From: Liolophura sinensis
Lineage: Eukaryota > Mollusca > Polyplacophora > Chitonida > Chitonidae
Length of the DNA: 64,000 nucleotides
Assembly: GCF_032854445.1 (NCBI RefSeq)
Contig: NC_088303.1
Span: 12,777,501-12,841,500 of the forward strand
Reading direction: 5' to 3'
Shown here: positions 12,114 through 24,793 of the stretch, in pieces
Position numbering within the stretch: the first letter of the stretch is position 1
Layout of the letters: every line of letters begins with the position of its first letter
Notes under the pieces: generated by a model
Told to the model about the DNA's origin: nothing
Databases searched by the model: none
Seen by the model: only the letters and a program-made list of their open reading frames with translations
Made by a program: the position numbers and the translations under genes

Positions 12114-13722
12114 CCGTACAGGAAATTCCTCAGGATGTTGGCCACTCGATCATCACATGCCTGATACAGTTTCTCGTGGACACATTGCTCTATGTTTTCA
12201 CCCATTCTGTAAGTAAAATTATATCATCTTATACATATACATCTGTAGACACAGCCAACATTGTAACTAAAACTTTAGTGGATAAGTGACGAAGGAGCAC
12301 AGCCATCATCATTACAAACAGCAAGAGGCCACGTTAAAACGAAATATCCCCCCCAAAACACCATTGGGCTGTTTAATTCAAAGTCTGTGGAAGCAAAGAT
12401 AAACTTGCATCACACGGTACATTATGAGGTATGGATACGATTCTTCTAGGAGGAGGTATTATTATTGCCAATTGTAAACCCATAAGTGTTAAAAAGTCCG
12501 TGGGTTGTATAAATGACTGGGGCCTGTGTAACATACGTATTTGGACAAGGATATCACGTACTCTATCCTAAATAGCCACAATAAATCGCTGCGTTTGGTG
12601 AAATTCACGTGAGCAGAAATCACACTTTATAAAGCGTGATATGCATGTCAGATATACACATCAGTCCTAATATCATTTTGAGGAAAATTCACGATGAGGA
12701 ATGGAATTTCGCACTGCGATGACTGTATCTCCTTATACTGCATGTAGTAGTTATAAAATAAATATGCAAAGTGTGTCACTAATGGGTTAATGTATTCGTC
12801 TGGTGTTTTACTTCGCACTCAAGACTATTTCGCCTATACAACGGCGGCCAACATTATGCTGGAGGGAAACCGGAAAGAGCCCAGGGGAAACCCACGACCA
12901 TCCACGGGTTGTTGGCGGACCGTGCCAGAAAGACATAGGAGGAAAAAAGGAATACAACATGCTCGTCATTTCTTCTACTTAATGCATATACCCGGTCTTT
13001 AGGTGTCCGGGTAGTCTTAATTGGGCGAGAGGAGTGGCTCTGTTTATTCCTCTCCAAGTTTCTCAAGTTTTACATAAGTATAATTCATTTGTAAGTAAAT
13101 ATGGATAGAGCGTCCAGAGTCTCTGGCGCTCTTCTTCATGATTGTGTCCAGTTCCACTTAACCCGGGGTTAGGGGCAGTATAATCATAGTGTTGAATTAG
13201 GTCGCCACTTTGGATATATGAACAACTGCAATCAAAGCGCAACTGCTACACATATTTTGTGATCGACAACTGATATTGTAGCATCGTACACGATTTGTAT
13301 ACTGACATACCTTTAGTCCTTCCAACATCACTGATAACTGTTGACTGCTTCCCTTTGCAGGGTTCCGTCCTATTTTCGTACTTTAGGCCTATATACTTTC
13401 TTAGTTCTTTGGAAGTTTGTGTTATATGTCGTTTTGGGAATTTGGCCTTGCGAATATTGACCTGGAACGTCCTTATTGACAGCTGGTATGCGAATGTCTG
13501 TTTCTACGCATAGATTCTAGACAAATTAGGCTTATAAGATGTGTGGTTTCCTTAGGGCATAAAGCAGAATGTGCAATAAGGTTATATCAACGTTTGTAAT
13601 CTGAATATTGACACAGGCAACTTTAACACTATCAGGTATCACAGGAAAAATGGTGGCTTGAAGTATGAATACCCCTGGTCCTATACCAGAACTTACCAAC
13701 GAACCTGGCAATGAAGGACATG

Positions 13723-13805
<83 letters not shown>

Positions 13806-16800
13806 ACATACATTCCCCTCACCACTCACCGTCTGATGTTTCCACTCTTCCGTGACCACTTTCTACCTCGCCCTCTGCTGCCCCTGTTCTCCTCGATCAG
13901 AGCGATGAAATTCTCAGCCGCAATACGGAAACAGGCCGAGATCTCCCAAATATTCTGCTGAATACACTTCCGGATTTGATCAATAGCTGAAACAATTCAT
14001 ACGGTCATGGAAATGGCGATTTAGACGAAATGTGAATGAAAAGAATGAACCGTCGAGTCACATACATGAGAGGTTTAGTCTGTCATGGTGGTCACGACGT
14101 TTGGTTGTAAAGCATTGTAACTGTCTAGGTATAAGCCTTTATGGCTAAGGTTGGAAGTTCAAAACCGCCTCTCGCTGAACGCTTTCATAATCGTCGCCTA
14201 TTTCGACAGGAAAATCAGGCTACAGTGGGTTTAATGAGTTTTACTTTGTTCTCCTGGCCCATAAATGAAATTTTACTGTGTCAACCGTAAAACTCCCATG
14301 AAACATTTGTCAGAGAACGTTAAGTGAACATGTTACTTGGTATGCACTCACCATCATTGTGAGAACAGAGGTACTTAAATGCTCGCCTCCCCAGTCCGCC
14401 ATCTTGTTTGCCCCTCCTCAGGATGTCAACTCTCCAGTCGGGGTCACATGATCCGTACGCAGTACGTATGCACCGGTAGATGTCCTTTTCGGGTCGCCTG
14501 TGTTAATGAAATAGAGAATAATAAAACATATCCATCAGAATCCACCGAGTCGCTGAGAACTAGAGAAACTGACTTATCAGCGGAATTATCTTTTGTGTGT
14601 TGTCAAGAACCCTTAAACTATGTTATCACTGATTATTTTTTAAAAAAAAATAAGAAAATAAATCAATTAATTAAAAAAGTAAAATTCATATTTGGTACAT
14701 AACTGAGTGCTCAAGGATTTTTCTTTTTTTTTACACATGCACTGTTTGTTATTTTCCTTTGCACAATCGCGACCCCCAGCTGCGCACTGATCAGTAATGC
14801 AGACTGCACGCACTGCTGCACTGTAAGAATCTTGTAAATGCCAGGAGATTTACTGATTCACTGAACTGATAATCATCTGCCGAACTGATTAACAAACTCT
14901 TTGTCACGTCGTGCACGCATAATAAACTGTTCCTGAAATATTCTCTCCAATTGGGCATTTTATATCAGTCAAGATTACCCGTCTCAACCAGTTAGATTTG
15001 TGGTGCACGGCACAATGATCCAGGAGCATTTCATCAATACAATCACTGTGAGTTCATGCTGGCTTCCTCTCCGGTGGTACGTGGGTAGGGCTGCAGCAGC
15101 CTGCGGATGGTTGTGGGTTTGCCCCAAGCTCTGCCTGGTTTCCTTCCACCATACAATGTCGGCCGCCATGGTATAAATGAAATATTATTGAGCATGGCTT
15201 AAAACACCAATAAAATAAATAAACACAATTATTAGCAATTGTGGTGGTAGGATGGTATCCCACTCTTAACCTACCCTGATCTGCCACTGACTATTGCGTT
15301 CAGGTTAGCATTTATAGAAGAAGTGCTTGTATGATGTTATCCAACTCTTAACCTACCCTGGTGCGGTATGGCTGTACATCTACCACTGACTACTGCATTC
15401 AGGTTAGCATTTATAGCAAAAGTGCTTGTATGACGGCATCCCACTCTTAATCTACCATGGTGGGGTATGGATGTACATCTACCACTGACTATTGCTTTTA
15501 GGTTCTCCGACCATGGCTGGGACCATTTTAGCATTCAAATAATAGAATCGGTTTATCCATCAACAAATGAGAATGATGTCGAATTTGAACGCAAAATTCG
15601 TGATCGTGAGCTTTTCTGGATGATAGAGATTGATTCAGTCTTCCCATATGGGTTGAATGATAACGTTATGGGAATCGGCAATGTAACATCTAGCCAACCA
15701 CATGACTCCATCATAACAAATTTATTCAAATACCATAAACGTAGACCTCGCAATCATGGTGGGAGAAAGTTCAACAGAAACATGATTCACAAACACGTTA
15801 CAGTTAGCTATTTAGTAGGATTGTCGTATGACACCAATAACATGCATGCTCTACGCACAGTATTATGCGCACTGCCATTGAACTTGCTAAAACAGGTAGT
15901 TCAAGACGTATCCAATAACACACACAATTTTAATGTTCCACCTAACCTTTTACGTCTGTGTCAAGACATATCGTATTTTCGATTGTGTCGCCCTGTAACT
16001 ACAATTGAAACTCAACACGATGGACTCTTTCTGAAGATAAAGTATTTAGACAGTGGCCTTGATTTAATTAACCTACCACGCATCTGTAATGAACCTGATG
16101 TTCGTAGTGCTGTGCCTAATTATTTTAATATCCAAGAGCCACCTTGCATATCCTATGAGTATACAAAGTCTATTGCTTCCAAAATTTTCAATTATTCCCA
16201 GACCATCAAGGAGTTCGATTTGGCGACGTATACTTCTGGCGGCTATAACTGTGATTGTGAATCCTCAGTTTTCACCTACGACAAACGTAAACATGCCCTG
16301 ACTGGTGACCTTAATATTATTAAGAATCGTGATCTAAGGAATCTCTTTGTGAGGGGTACTAAGTATAGAGAAGTATATATTTTTTTCAAACAAAAAAAAA
16401 TATCATCTCGGCACTTGAGGAGTATGTTAAAAAATGGTCAAAACGGGAGAAAGTGGATTTTTCAGTACTTAACGATTGGCTTGAGATTGTCAAAAAGAAG
16501 GTTAGTTTAACTATACACCGTCTAGACACTGATGCTCTCCCTAAAGTTAAACAGGTTCTGAAGGATCCCACTGTGCAAGAAACACTCGCCGACCTTCACA
16601 GTAAATTTGTCATCAGTGTAGCAGACAAGGCTCCTAATAATGTCATCTTTATTTGCAAGAATTATTATTATAAAATTTTTGTTGAAGAGCTGTGTGCATC
16701 TATAACGACATCCACGTATTCTGCTACCACATGTACTCTGGAGGAACTATTTAACAAACACAAAAAGAAAGGCGAATAAATATACCTACCCGTCATACAG

Positions 16801-19028
16801 AAATACCACAACTTTACTGGATTCCTAAAATGCATAAATCCCCATACAAGGCTCAATTTATTGCGGGTTCAAGAAGCTGTACCACCAAACTCTTGTCAAC
16901 CCTACTTACGAGAGCGTTACAAGAAGTAAAGTCATTTTGGAATAAGTATTGTTATGCCATAACAAAAAATTCAGGTGTCAACTTCATGTGGATTCTTACC
17001 TCCAAACGTCTTACAGAAGAACTTGATGCTCATATGCATATACCGTATAAAGACGTATCCACATGGGATTTCTCTACTCTCTATACTACGATTCCTCACA
17101 AAGATCTTATTGAAAGAATATCGCTTTTAATTGCCGTGAAATTCGGCGATACCATTTACCAACAGTGCATAGGTATTCCAATGGGTACCAGTTGTGCCCC
17201 TCTTTTGGCAGACCTATACCTGTTTTCATATGAATACGACTATATGCAGCAATTACTTAAAAGTAATATCTTTAAAGCTCGATCCTTTTCATTTACCAAG
17301 CGGTATATTGATGATCTACTGGCGTTAAATAACCCCCATATTGCTGAAGCGGTGAAGGAAATCTATCTGTCTTCATTGGATTTAAAGGAGACAACAGATA
17401 GTCCTGATGGTACATCTTATTTGGATCTATATTTGTACAAAGACGAAGAAGGTCTCCTTTCACGCCGCCTTTACGACAAAAGGGATAATTTCAATTTTGA
17501 TATTGTAAGTTATCCTTATTTAGATAGCAATATACCAAAGGGTCCTGCATATGGCGTATACATATGTCGCCTTGTAGCATATGTCAGATCTTGCGTTAAT
17601 TGTGATGACTTTAATCTGCGTCACAAGTTGCTAGTTCAAAAGCCTGTTTTGTCAAGGACACCCCATCAAACGCCTTCATCCTAAGTTTCTCAAAGTTTAC
17701 AATGAGTATAACACTCTCGTTGGCGAGTATGGACAGAGCGTTCAGAATCTCTGGCGATCTGCATTGTGATCAACCACATAGACGGCGCTGTTATCCCTAT
17801 GTATAAATCTATCACGTACATGGTATTTAACAACATAGATGGAGCTGGTTGCCCAGTGTAACCGTCTACCTTGTATGTCATGTGTAACATCATAGATGGC
17901 GCCTCTTGTAGCATGAGATCTTTACATATTAAGGGGAAAGACGTAATCATCCGTTACTTTTGAATCACAATCTCATGGGTTAGGGTCTGTAAGGCTCGTC
18001 ATTTTCAAACTGTATCTAATACCGCTTAACCTGGGGCTAGGGGCCGTAAAGGTAGCCCTGCTCATTAGCCATCAGCATGGTGCCTTTATGAACAGTTGCA
18101 ATTAAAGCGCGACTGAGATACTTGTTTAATTGTTATTTGACCTGGAACTCATTCACGGACTACGAATTTGAACTTTGATATGGAATTCATGCCTGGAATA
18201 TTCATTGTCATGCATATGAATGTCGGACTTGACGCTTATATTTATAGGAGAAATGGTTGTATGATGGTATCCCACTCTTACTGACAATTAATCTGCATGG
18301 AAGGAACGATATCCGCGCCATCTCAGAATTGATTACATGAGAAAGTGTGTTTGCTTCACTTGGAATTTAATAAAATAGATTTAATTTGACGCACCTGCAG
18401 TAATCAATCAGTTTGTCCACTTCGATTACGTATCCAGGTAGATTCTGCTGGAAGACAGCCAAGTTGAATCCCCATTCCTGGTCACATTTGGCTACCTCTC
18501 TGAACATAGTACCGACATCGCACTGCCTCTCGGCTGTCACTGTAAAGGGTGAGAAATGCAACGTTTAACCCAGTGTTTCCTAATTTATTTCTCTTTTCCT
18601 TATCAGAAAGAGACAAAAAGTAGCCTGCAAAATTACATTTTTAAAAAGAAAACCATTTTAACACGATGTATTTCATACTCGGCAATAATTCTCCGGAAAA
18701 CAAGACGCAATACGAAATAATCTGCAATTAACAATCACACACAAAATGCAGTCATTATAAACTGCAAACTGACTTGGCTGTCTTTCAGTATTTAATAATA
18801 GTCGAATACATGTATGCACCATATTTGTCAACATCTTAGGCAGCATTGTATGGTAACCTTCTTCACGCCTTAAGAAATCTACCTGCGCTGCATTTTGGAA
18901 GTTAATAACACTTTGCAGTGATACTTTAACATCTGATCTACGCTTGTGCTGTACGCACCAAACACAGCACTGGATACAATATGGAGAAGCAGGCAAACGC
19001 TAACCATGCTAACTGTACATCTGTCCAT
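12059..19028 (-). CDS. Secreted ten-cysteine protein of unknown family (221 aa, five exons)
   Basis: Exons 19028-18959, 18539-18395, 14497-14352, 13986-13830 and 12206-12059 join with GT-AG ends and matching phases at all four junctions (666 bases including TAG). The N-terminus (MDRCTVSMVSVCLLLHIVSS) is a clear signal peptide. The mature part has ten cysteines, in contexts ERQC, AKC, DYC, YRC, GSC, YLC, RKC, SAC, EQC and QAC, enough for five disulfides. It is otherwise charged and probably helical, with a basic stretch RGRGRKWSRK. I do not recognise the family; the cysteine spacing superficially recalls small helical secreted domains. Intron 2 contains a Penelope-like element and a SINE. Exons 1 and 2 are missing from the second copy of the local tandem duplication. 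Existence is well supported by phase consistency; function is unknown. Confidence 0.8.
12795..12935 (-). repeat. SINE fragment (main tRNA-headed family)
   Basis: GGTGTTTTACTTCGCACTC, ACAACGGCGGCCAACATTAT, a GGAAACCGG block and CCACGACCATCC follow in the order seen in the full copy at 43937-44172. Truncated before the tRNA-like head. Confidence 0.75.
13050..13480 (+). mobile_element. 5'-truncated 3' end of a Naiad-type Penelope-like element
   Basis: TTTCTCAAGTTTTAC, TATGGATAGAGCGTCCAGAG and CTTAACCCGGGGTTAGGGGC match the region after the RT stop of the copy at 15496 (17685-18130). The next part (13320-13480: AACATCACTGATAACTG, GTTATATGTCGTTTTGG) matches 42565-42730. Only non-coding 3' sequence is left. 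It sits in intron 4 of the secreted-protein gene. Confidence 0.6.
13727..13801. repeat. (TG)n followed by (TA)n microsatellite
   Basis: About 21 TG units run directly into about 16 TA units, 29 bases before the end of exon 4 of the secreted-protein gene on the other strand. The open frames across it are artefacts. Confidence 0.9.
14995..15228 (+). mobile_element. SINE, main tRNA-headed family (block A copy 1)
   Basis: Reads from a diverged tRNA-like head (GATCCAGGAGC, GTGAGTTCATGCTGG) through CTTCCTCTCCGGTGGTACG, GCGGATGGTTGTGGG and GTCGGCCGCCATGGTATAAA to an AATAAAATAAATAAA tail. Duplicated with its flanks at 21890-22125. Confidence 0.8.
15236..15495. repeat. 88-bp tandem repeat at the 5' edge of the Penelope-like element (copy 1)
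   Basis: Three units, each with CCCACTCTTAACCTACC, ACATCTACCACTGACTA and AGGTTAGCATTTATAG. A half unit related to it (TTTATAGGAG, TATGATGGTATCCCACTC) recurs after the element at 18238-18285, as if the element were flanked by related terminal repeats. Confidence 0.8.
15496..17685 (+). pseudogene. Naiad-type Penelope-like retroelement: GIY-YIG remnant plus reverse transcriptase, copy 1
   Basis: The first frame (to 16510) starts with the distal part of a GIY-YIG endonuclease: WDHFSIQIIE, then RELFWMIEIDSVFPYGLND. Reverse transcriptase follows after a frameshift at an A-run near 16390: the VADKAPNNVIFICK block, motif A WDFSTLYTTIPH (about 17070), motif B GIPMGTSCAPLLADL (about 17172), motif C RYIDDLL (about 17301). 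Endonuclease before RT is the permuted order described for Naiad and Chlamys Penelope-like elements; canonical ones carry it at the C-terminus. The GIY-YIG signature itself is missing, so the copy is 5'-truncated. A second frame break near 16779 and a 140-bp deletion between motifs A and B make it inactive. It lies in intron 2 of the secreted-protein gene, on the opposite strand. Confidence 0.85.
17686..18170 (+). mobile_element. 3' non-coding tail of Penelope-like element copy 1
   Basis: Sequence after the RT stop (GTATGGACAGAGCGTTCAG, ATCAACCACATAGACGGCG, CTTAACCTGGGGCTAGGGGC) is shared with stand-alone pieces at 42094-42540 and partly at 13050-13260. Shared 3' ends next to unrelated DNA are expected of 5'-truncated retrocopies. 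Confidence 0.65.
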
Positions 19029-19122
19029 GACGCCAGCTTCAGTGTGTATGTTTAGGTAAACACAGGGGCTTCTCTAAACGTCCAACTCTGATAAATCTAT
19101 AGCTGACTGTGCGCTCGGACAG

Positions 19123-19228
<106 letters not shown>

Positions 19229-19695
19229 GATTGAGAGTTCAAACATTAGTCCGTCCAAGGTAGGAATGATAGATAATTATGCCTTTAGCCTAAATTATCG
19301 CATGAATATTTTAACCCGGGTGGATAAAGCAGGAAGAATTATCTCAAAATAAATGAGTGGGAAGCATCGCTTAGATCTGGTGCTGTCATTATCTTATTAG
19401 TCTGAAATGGTTGCTGAACAACCATGGTTTGTGTTTTAATCGCTAGGACAGACAAGGTGCGGTAACTACACCGCGATGACTGCCTTCAGGGCTTTGGTGA
19501 CAATGGGAGACTCGAGGACGAGCCACACAGAAGGTCCAAATCTTAGAACGCATTGTTTTCTTCTGTGATGTTGCAGTGCGCGTGTGCTTTATATATATAT
19601 ATATGTTTCATGAGCAAACACACACCCATAATTGTAACATAATAAAGGGCAGAATTAATGAATGCACATCTTTGGACCGCCTTGATACAAATATC

Positions 19696-21465
19696 AAGTT
19701 TTTAATGTTCACCATGGGCACTCCATGATGCTCGTGAATGTTCTTCTAACGCTAGCAATGAGGTGTCAATTTGTGTACCTCACATGTGGAAAAGTTCGTT
19801 ATCCATTTTACCAAGGTCAGTGGTTTACGGCGGACACTCTAGTTTCCCATGAAAGTGTAAGGCAACAGCGGGCCTTTCGTGTAATTCAGATAAATTTATG
19901 TCTTGAGGCTTCATTCTCACAGCAAACTGCATTCTTACAATAACAATTGAATGGCAGTTGAACAATGGTGCATTTGGTCTCAGAAAACAGATATATTTTG
20001 ACTAAATTAATACTCAATTGCTCACATAATCATGTAACATTTTTTCGTACCCAAAGTGCTGTAAAGGTGTAACCAACAATCATATACCTTTACACCAACA
20101 TGAAGTTACAAAAGCTCTAAGCTATAAAATCAATATGCTCCAATGATTTGATGGTCAGTCAAAACACTAAACAGCAGGTTCATGTGTTAGTACAGTAGTT
20201 ACAGAAAGTCCCCTGTGGAGCACCGTAAGGATCGATCCTTGGACCTCTTTCTTCATCTTCAACTTCATCCAGGCAACGTCTTCAAAAAGTGTTTAAAAAA
20301 AACTTTGATGCATGCATCAGACATCACGGAGGGGGCTACATCTGTCCACAGCTAATTATGGTTTAGGCGGTCGAGAAGGAATTTGAACGTGCTCAATAAG
20401 GGCTACCGAATATGGTCCCGTTGGTTAGTATTAATTAGATAGATTAGGGCGTGTTTGTAGATCACCTGTTTAGACGTTTTAACACATCCAGGTGAGCAAT
20501 TTTGTCTGTTGTGTAAGAAGTGGTTGCGCACCTGCTCGATTTATACGGTGCTCAAACCTCTCGTAATGTATCATCCGTAGCATATAAGCCTCACCTGGCG
20601 ACCTAACAGCCGTCGGTATATTAGTTCGCGTCACCAGTCATGAGGTATACCTTCAACCACACTGGGTATGTATCATCGTCAAATTATCTATAAACTTATT
20701 TATTTTAACTGAGTTATTCTTATATATCTTTCTCCGTTCCAGTGTATAGGTAGAAAGACATTTCTAAACCTCTGGGAAACCACCATAAATTAGTATTTAT
20801 TTATTTGTCTGATTGGTGCTTTACGCCGTTGTCAAGAATATTTGACTTATGACGACGGCGAGCATTATGGTGTGAGGAAACCGGGCAGAACTCGAGGGGA
20901 AACCCGCTACCATCCGCAGGCTGCTGTCAAACCTTCCCACGTATGGCAGGAGGGGAAGCCAGCATAAGCTGCACATGAACTCAAAGCCACCGCGTTGGTG
21001 AAAGGCTCCTGGGTCACAGGTCCACGCTAGCGTGCTAAACACCTCGGCCCCGTCCTAAATTGATAAGGTAGGTACACAACGAAAACCCCTCACTGTTGTC
21101 AAACCGAGCCTCACTAGGTAGATACACGATAAACCATCTGACTGTTGTCACACCGAACCTCACTATGTAGAAGCACGCTAATCCCCCTGACTGTTGTTAC
21201 ACCATACTTTATTACGTAGATACATGATAAAACCCCCAGACTGTTGTCAGTTACAGACAGGTACACAAATCATCCCTAGTCACTGCACATATTCAGACAG
21301 CAAAATCATCCAGACATGTCACAGACATCGATAAAACCCATCAGAAATCACTGCACGTATTCAGACAGCTAAGTCACAGACATCGACACATATCATTAGG
21401 AATCACTGCACCTATGCCTACGGCAAAGTCACAGACATCGACACATATCATTTACAGTATGGAGA
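19696..21465. repeat. Segmental duplication, block B, copy 1
   Basis: Matches 24794-26560 nearly base for base (offset about 5.1 kb). It carries a full SINE near its right end and a short tandem array. No gene is recognised in it. An ATG in ATGAGGTATACCTTC followed by a GTATGT donor (20640) is present in both copies but too short to call an exon. Confidence 0.9.
20795..21055 (-). mobile_element. SINE, main tRNA-headed family, near full length (block B copy 1)
   Basis: Begins with TATTTATTTATTTG, then TTTACGCCGTTGTCAAGAA, GAAACCGGGCAGAACTCGAG, GAACTCAAAGCCACCGCG and CTCCTGGGTCAC, ending CACCTCGGCCCCG. Reversed, the last part is the tRNA-like head with a B-box-like GAGTTCATGTGC. Confidence 0.85.
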
Positions 21466-21470
21466 TCAAC
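21060..21470. repeat. Tandem array, two unit types (copy 1)
   Basis: First a unit of about 60 bp around ACTGTTGTYACACC and TACATGATAAAACC (four units), then a unit of about 55-60 bp around TCACAGACATCGACACATAT and AATCACTGCAC (three units). The second type has expanded in the duplicate at 26340-26885. Confidence 0.8.
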
Positions 21471-21889
21471 TGTTAGTCAGAAAAATATACTAGACTTTCA
21501 TGTGTGTATTTCTACGTGCTGTCAAATTGTTCTTTTGGTTAACATTTGTCTTCATATGTAAAACATAAATTTTATAATGTTATCAGTTTTTCCATATTTT
21601 GGAAAGTTTAAAGCTCAAGGATTTTTTTACACAGGCATTGTTTGTTATTTCCCTTTGCACAACCGCGACCCCCAGCTGCGCACTGATCAGTAATGCAGAC
21701 TGCACGCACTGCTGCACTGTAAGAATCTTGTAAATGCCAGGAGATTCACTGATTCACTGAACTGATAACCATCTGCCGAACTGATTAACAAACTCTTTGT
21801 CACGTCGTGCACGCATAATAAACTGTTCCTGAAATATTCTCTCCAATTGGGCATTTTATATCAGTCAGGATTACCCGTCTCAACCAGCT

Positions 21890-22128
21890 ACATTTGTGGT
21901 GCACGGCACAATGATCCAGGAGCATTTCACCAATGCAATCACTGTGAGTTCATGCTGGCTTCCTCTCCGGTGGTACGTGGGTAGGGCTGCAGCAGCCTGC
22001 GGATGGTTGTGGGTTTGCCCCAAGCTCTGCCTGGTTTCCTTCCACCATACAATGTCGGCCGCCATGGTATAAATAAAATATTATTGAGCATGGCTTAAAA
22101 CACCAATAAAATAAATAAACACAATTAT
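21890..22128 (+). mobile_element. SINE, main tRNA-headed family (block A copy 2)
   Basis: Same element and position within the block as 14995-15228, with few substitutions. It was duplicated with the segment and is not a separate insertion. Confidence 0.8.
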
Positions 22129-22136
22129 TAGCAATT

Positions 22137-22395
22137 GTGGTGGTAGGATGGTATCCCACTCTTAACCTACCATGGTCTGCCACTGACTATTGCGTTCAGG
22201 TTAGCATTTATAGTAGAAGTGCTTGTATGACGGCATCCCACTCTCAACCTACCCTGGTGCGGTATGGCTTTACATCTACCACTCACTATTGCGTTCAGGT
22301 TAGCATTTATAGTAGAAGTGCTTGTATGACGGCATCCCACTCTTAACCTACCATGGTGCGGTATGGCTGTACATCTACCACTGACTATTGCTTTT
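22137..22395. repeat. 88-bp tandem repeat at the 5' edge of the Penelope-like element (copy 2)
   Basis: Three units as in copy 1, here more alike (AGTAGAAGTGCTTGTATGAC in units 2 and 3). Some homogenisation after the duplication is possible. Confidence 0.8.
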
Positions 22396-24758
22396 AGGTT
22401 CTCCGACCATGGCTGGGACCATTTTAGCATTCAAATAATAGAATCGGTTTATCCATCAACAAATGAGAATGATGTCGAAATTGAACGCAAAATTCGTGAT
22501 CGTGGACTTTTCTGGATGATAGAGATTGGTTCAGTCTTCCCATATGGGTTGAATGATAACGTTATGGGAATCGGCAATGTAACATCTAGCCAACCACATG
22601 ACTCCATCATAACAAATTTATTCAAATACCATAAACGTAGACCTCGCAATCATGGTGGGAGAAAGTTCAACAGAAACATGATTCACAAACACGTTACAGT
22701 TAGCTATTTAGTAGAATTGTCGTATGACACCAATAACATGCATGCTCTACGCACAGTATTATACCCACTGCCATTGAACTTGCTAAAACAGGTAGTTCAA
22801 GACGTATCCAATAACATACACAATTTTAATGTTCCACCTAACCTTTTACGTCTGTGTCAAGACATATCGTATTTTCGATTGTGTCGCCCTGTAACTACAA
22901 TTGAAACTCAACACGATGGACTCTTTCTGAAGATAAAGTATTTAGACAGTGGCCTTGATTTAATTAACCTACCACGCATCTGTAATGAACCTGATGTTCG
23001 TAGTGCTGTGCCTAATTATTTTAATATCCAAGAGCCACCTTGCATATCCTATGAGTATACAAAGCCTATCGCTTCCAAAATTTTCAATTATTCCCAGACC
23101 ATCAAGGAGTTCGATTTGGCGACGTATACTTCTGGCGGCTTTAGCTGTGATTGTGAATCCTCAGTTTTCACCTACGACAAATGTAAACATGTCCTGACTG
23201 GAAACCTTAGTTTTATTAAGAATTATGAGCTAAGGAATCTCTTTGTGAGGGGTACTAAGTATAGAGAAGAGAGAAATGTCAACATTCGATCAAACAAAAA
23301 AAAATATCATCTCGGCACTTGAGGAGTATGTTTAAAAATGGTCAAAACGGGAGAAAGTGGATTTTTCAGTACTTAACGATTGGCTTGAGATTGTCAAAAA
23401 GAAGGTTAGTTTGACTATACACCGTCTAGACATTGATGCTCTCCCTAAAGTTAAACAGGTTCTGAAGGATCCCACTGTGCAAGAAACACTCGCCGACCTT
23501 AACAGTAAATTTGTCATCAGTGTAGCAGACAAGGCTCCTAATAATGTCATCTTTATTTGCAAGAATTATTATTATAAAATTCTTGTTCAAGAGCTGTGTG
23601 CATCTACAACGACATCCACGTATTCTGCTACTACATGTACTCTGGAGGAACTATTTAACAAACACGAAACCTTTCTTAAAGAAAGGCACATAAATATACC
23701 TACCCGTCATACAGAAATACCACAACTTTACTGGATTCCTAAAATGCATAAATCCCCATACAAGGCTCAATTTATTGCGGCTTCAAGAAGCTGTACCACC
23801 AAACTCTTGTCAACCCTACTTACGAGAGCGTTACAAGAAGTGAAGTCATTTTGGAATAAGTATTGTGCCATAACAAAAAATTCATGTGTCAACTGCATGT
23901 GAATTCTTAACTCCAAAACGTCCAAAAATGTGAACTCCAAACGTCTTACAGAAGAACTTGATGCTCATATGCATATACCGTACAAAGACGTATCCACATG
24001 GGATTTCTCTACTCTCTATACTACGATTCCTCACAAACATCTTATTGAAAGAATATCGCCGTTAATTGTCTCGGTATTTACTAAAACAGGTCATCGTTAC
24101 ATTAACGTCAGAAGCAATAAGGTTTTCTTTCTACTCTTTATAAAGGTTACCACTCATGGGATGTTACATTATTTATTGAATTACTTGAATTTCTCATTAA
24201 TAACATCTATGTGAAATTCGGCGATACCATTTACCAACAGTGCATAGGTATTCCAATGGGTACCAGTTTTGCCCCTCTTTTGGCAGACCTATACCTGTTT
24301 TCATATGAATACGACTATATGCAGCAATTACTTAAAAGTAATATCTTTAAAGCTCGATCCTTTTCATTTACCAAGCGGTATATTGATGATCTACTGGCGT
24401 TAAATAACCCCCATATTGCTGAAGCGGTGAAGGAAATCTATCTGTCTTCATTGGATTTAAAGGAGACAACAGATAGTCCTGATGGTACATCTTTTTTGGA
24501 TCTGTATTTGTACAAAGACGAAGAAGGTCTTCTTTCACGCCGCCTTTACGACAAAAGGGATAATTTCAATTTTGATATTGTAAGTTATCCTTATTTAGAT
24601 AGCAATATACCAAAGGGTCCTGCATATGGCGTATACATATCTCGCCTTGTAGCATATGTCAGATCTTGAGTTAATTGTGATGAATTTAATCTGCGTCACA
24701 AGTTGCTAGTTCAAAAACTAGTTTTGTCAAGGATACCCCATCAAACGCCTTCATTCTA
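22396..24758 (+). pseudogene. Naiad-type Penelope-like retroelement, copy 2
   Basis: Nearly identical to the element at 15496, with exactly the same 5' truncation point, so it is a duplicate of a truncated insertion and not a second retrotransposition. It keeps the 140 bp between RT motifs A and B that copy 1 lost, and HETFLKERHINIPTRH where copy 1 is deleted. It has its own lesions: a frameshift in the A-run near 23330, a net 21-bp insertion with a stop near 23902, a frame break near 24070-24210, and a TGA at 24669. Motif B reads GIPMGTSFAPLLADL and motif C RYIDDLL. Confidence 0.85.
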
Positions 24759-24793
24759 AGTTTCTCAAATTTTACAATGAGTATAACACTCTC

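Larger units (their letters stand above)
14709..17718. repeat. Segmental duplication, block A, copy 1
   Basis: Matches 21613-24793 nearly base for base, at an offset of about 6.9 kb. It contains a SINE, an 88-bp tandem repeat and a 5'-truncated Penelope-like element. Similarity starts abruptly at GCTCAAGGATTTTT. Copy 1 lacks 140 bp that copy 2 has (24071-24210). Confidence 0.9.
21613..24793. repeat. Segmental duplication, block A, copy 2
   Basis: Second copy of 14709-17718. It joins block B copy 2 directly at 24793/24794. In copy 1 the same two points (17718 and 19696) are 1,977 bp apart, with a few bases of microhomology (TC) at the junction. Confidence 0.9.
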
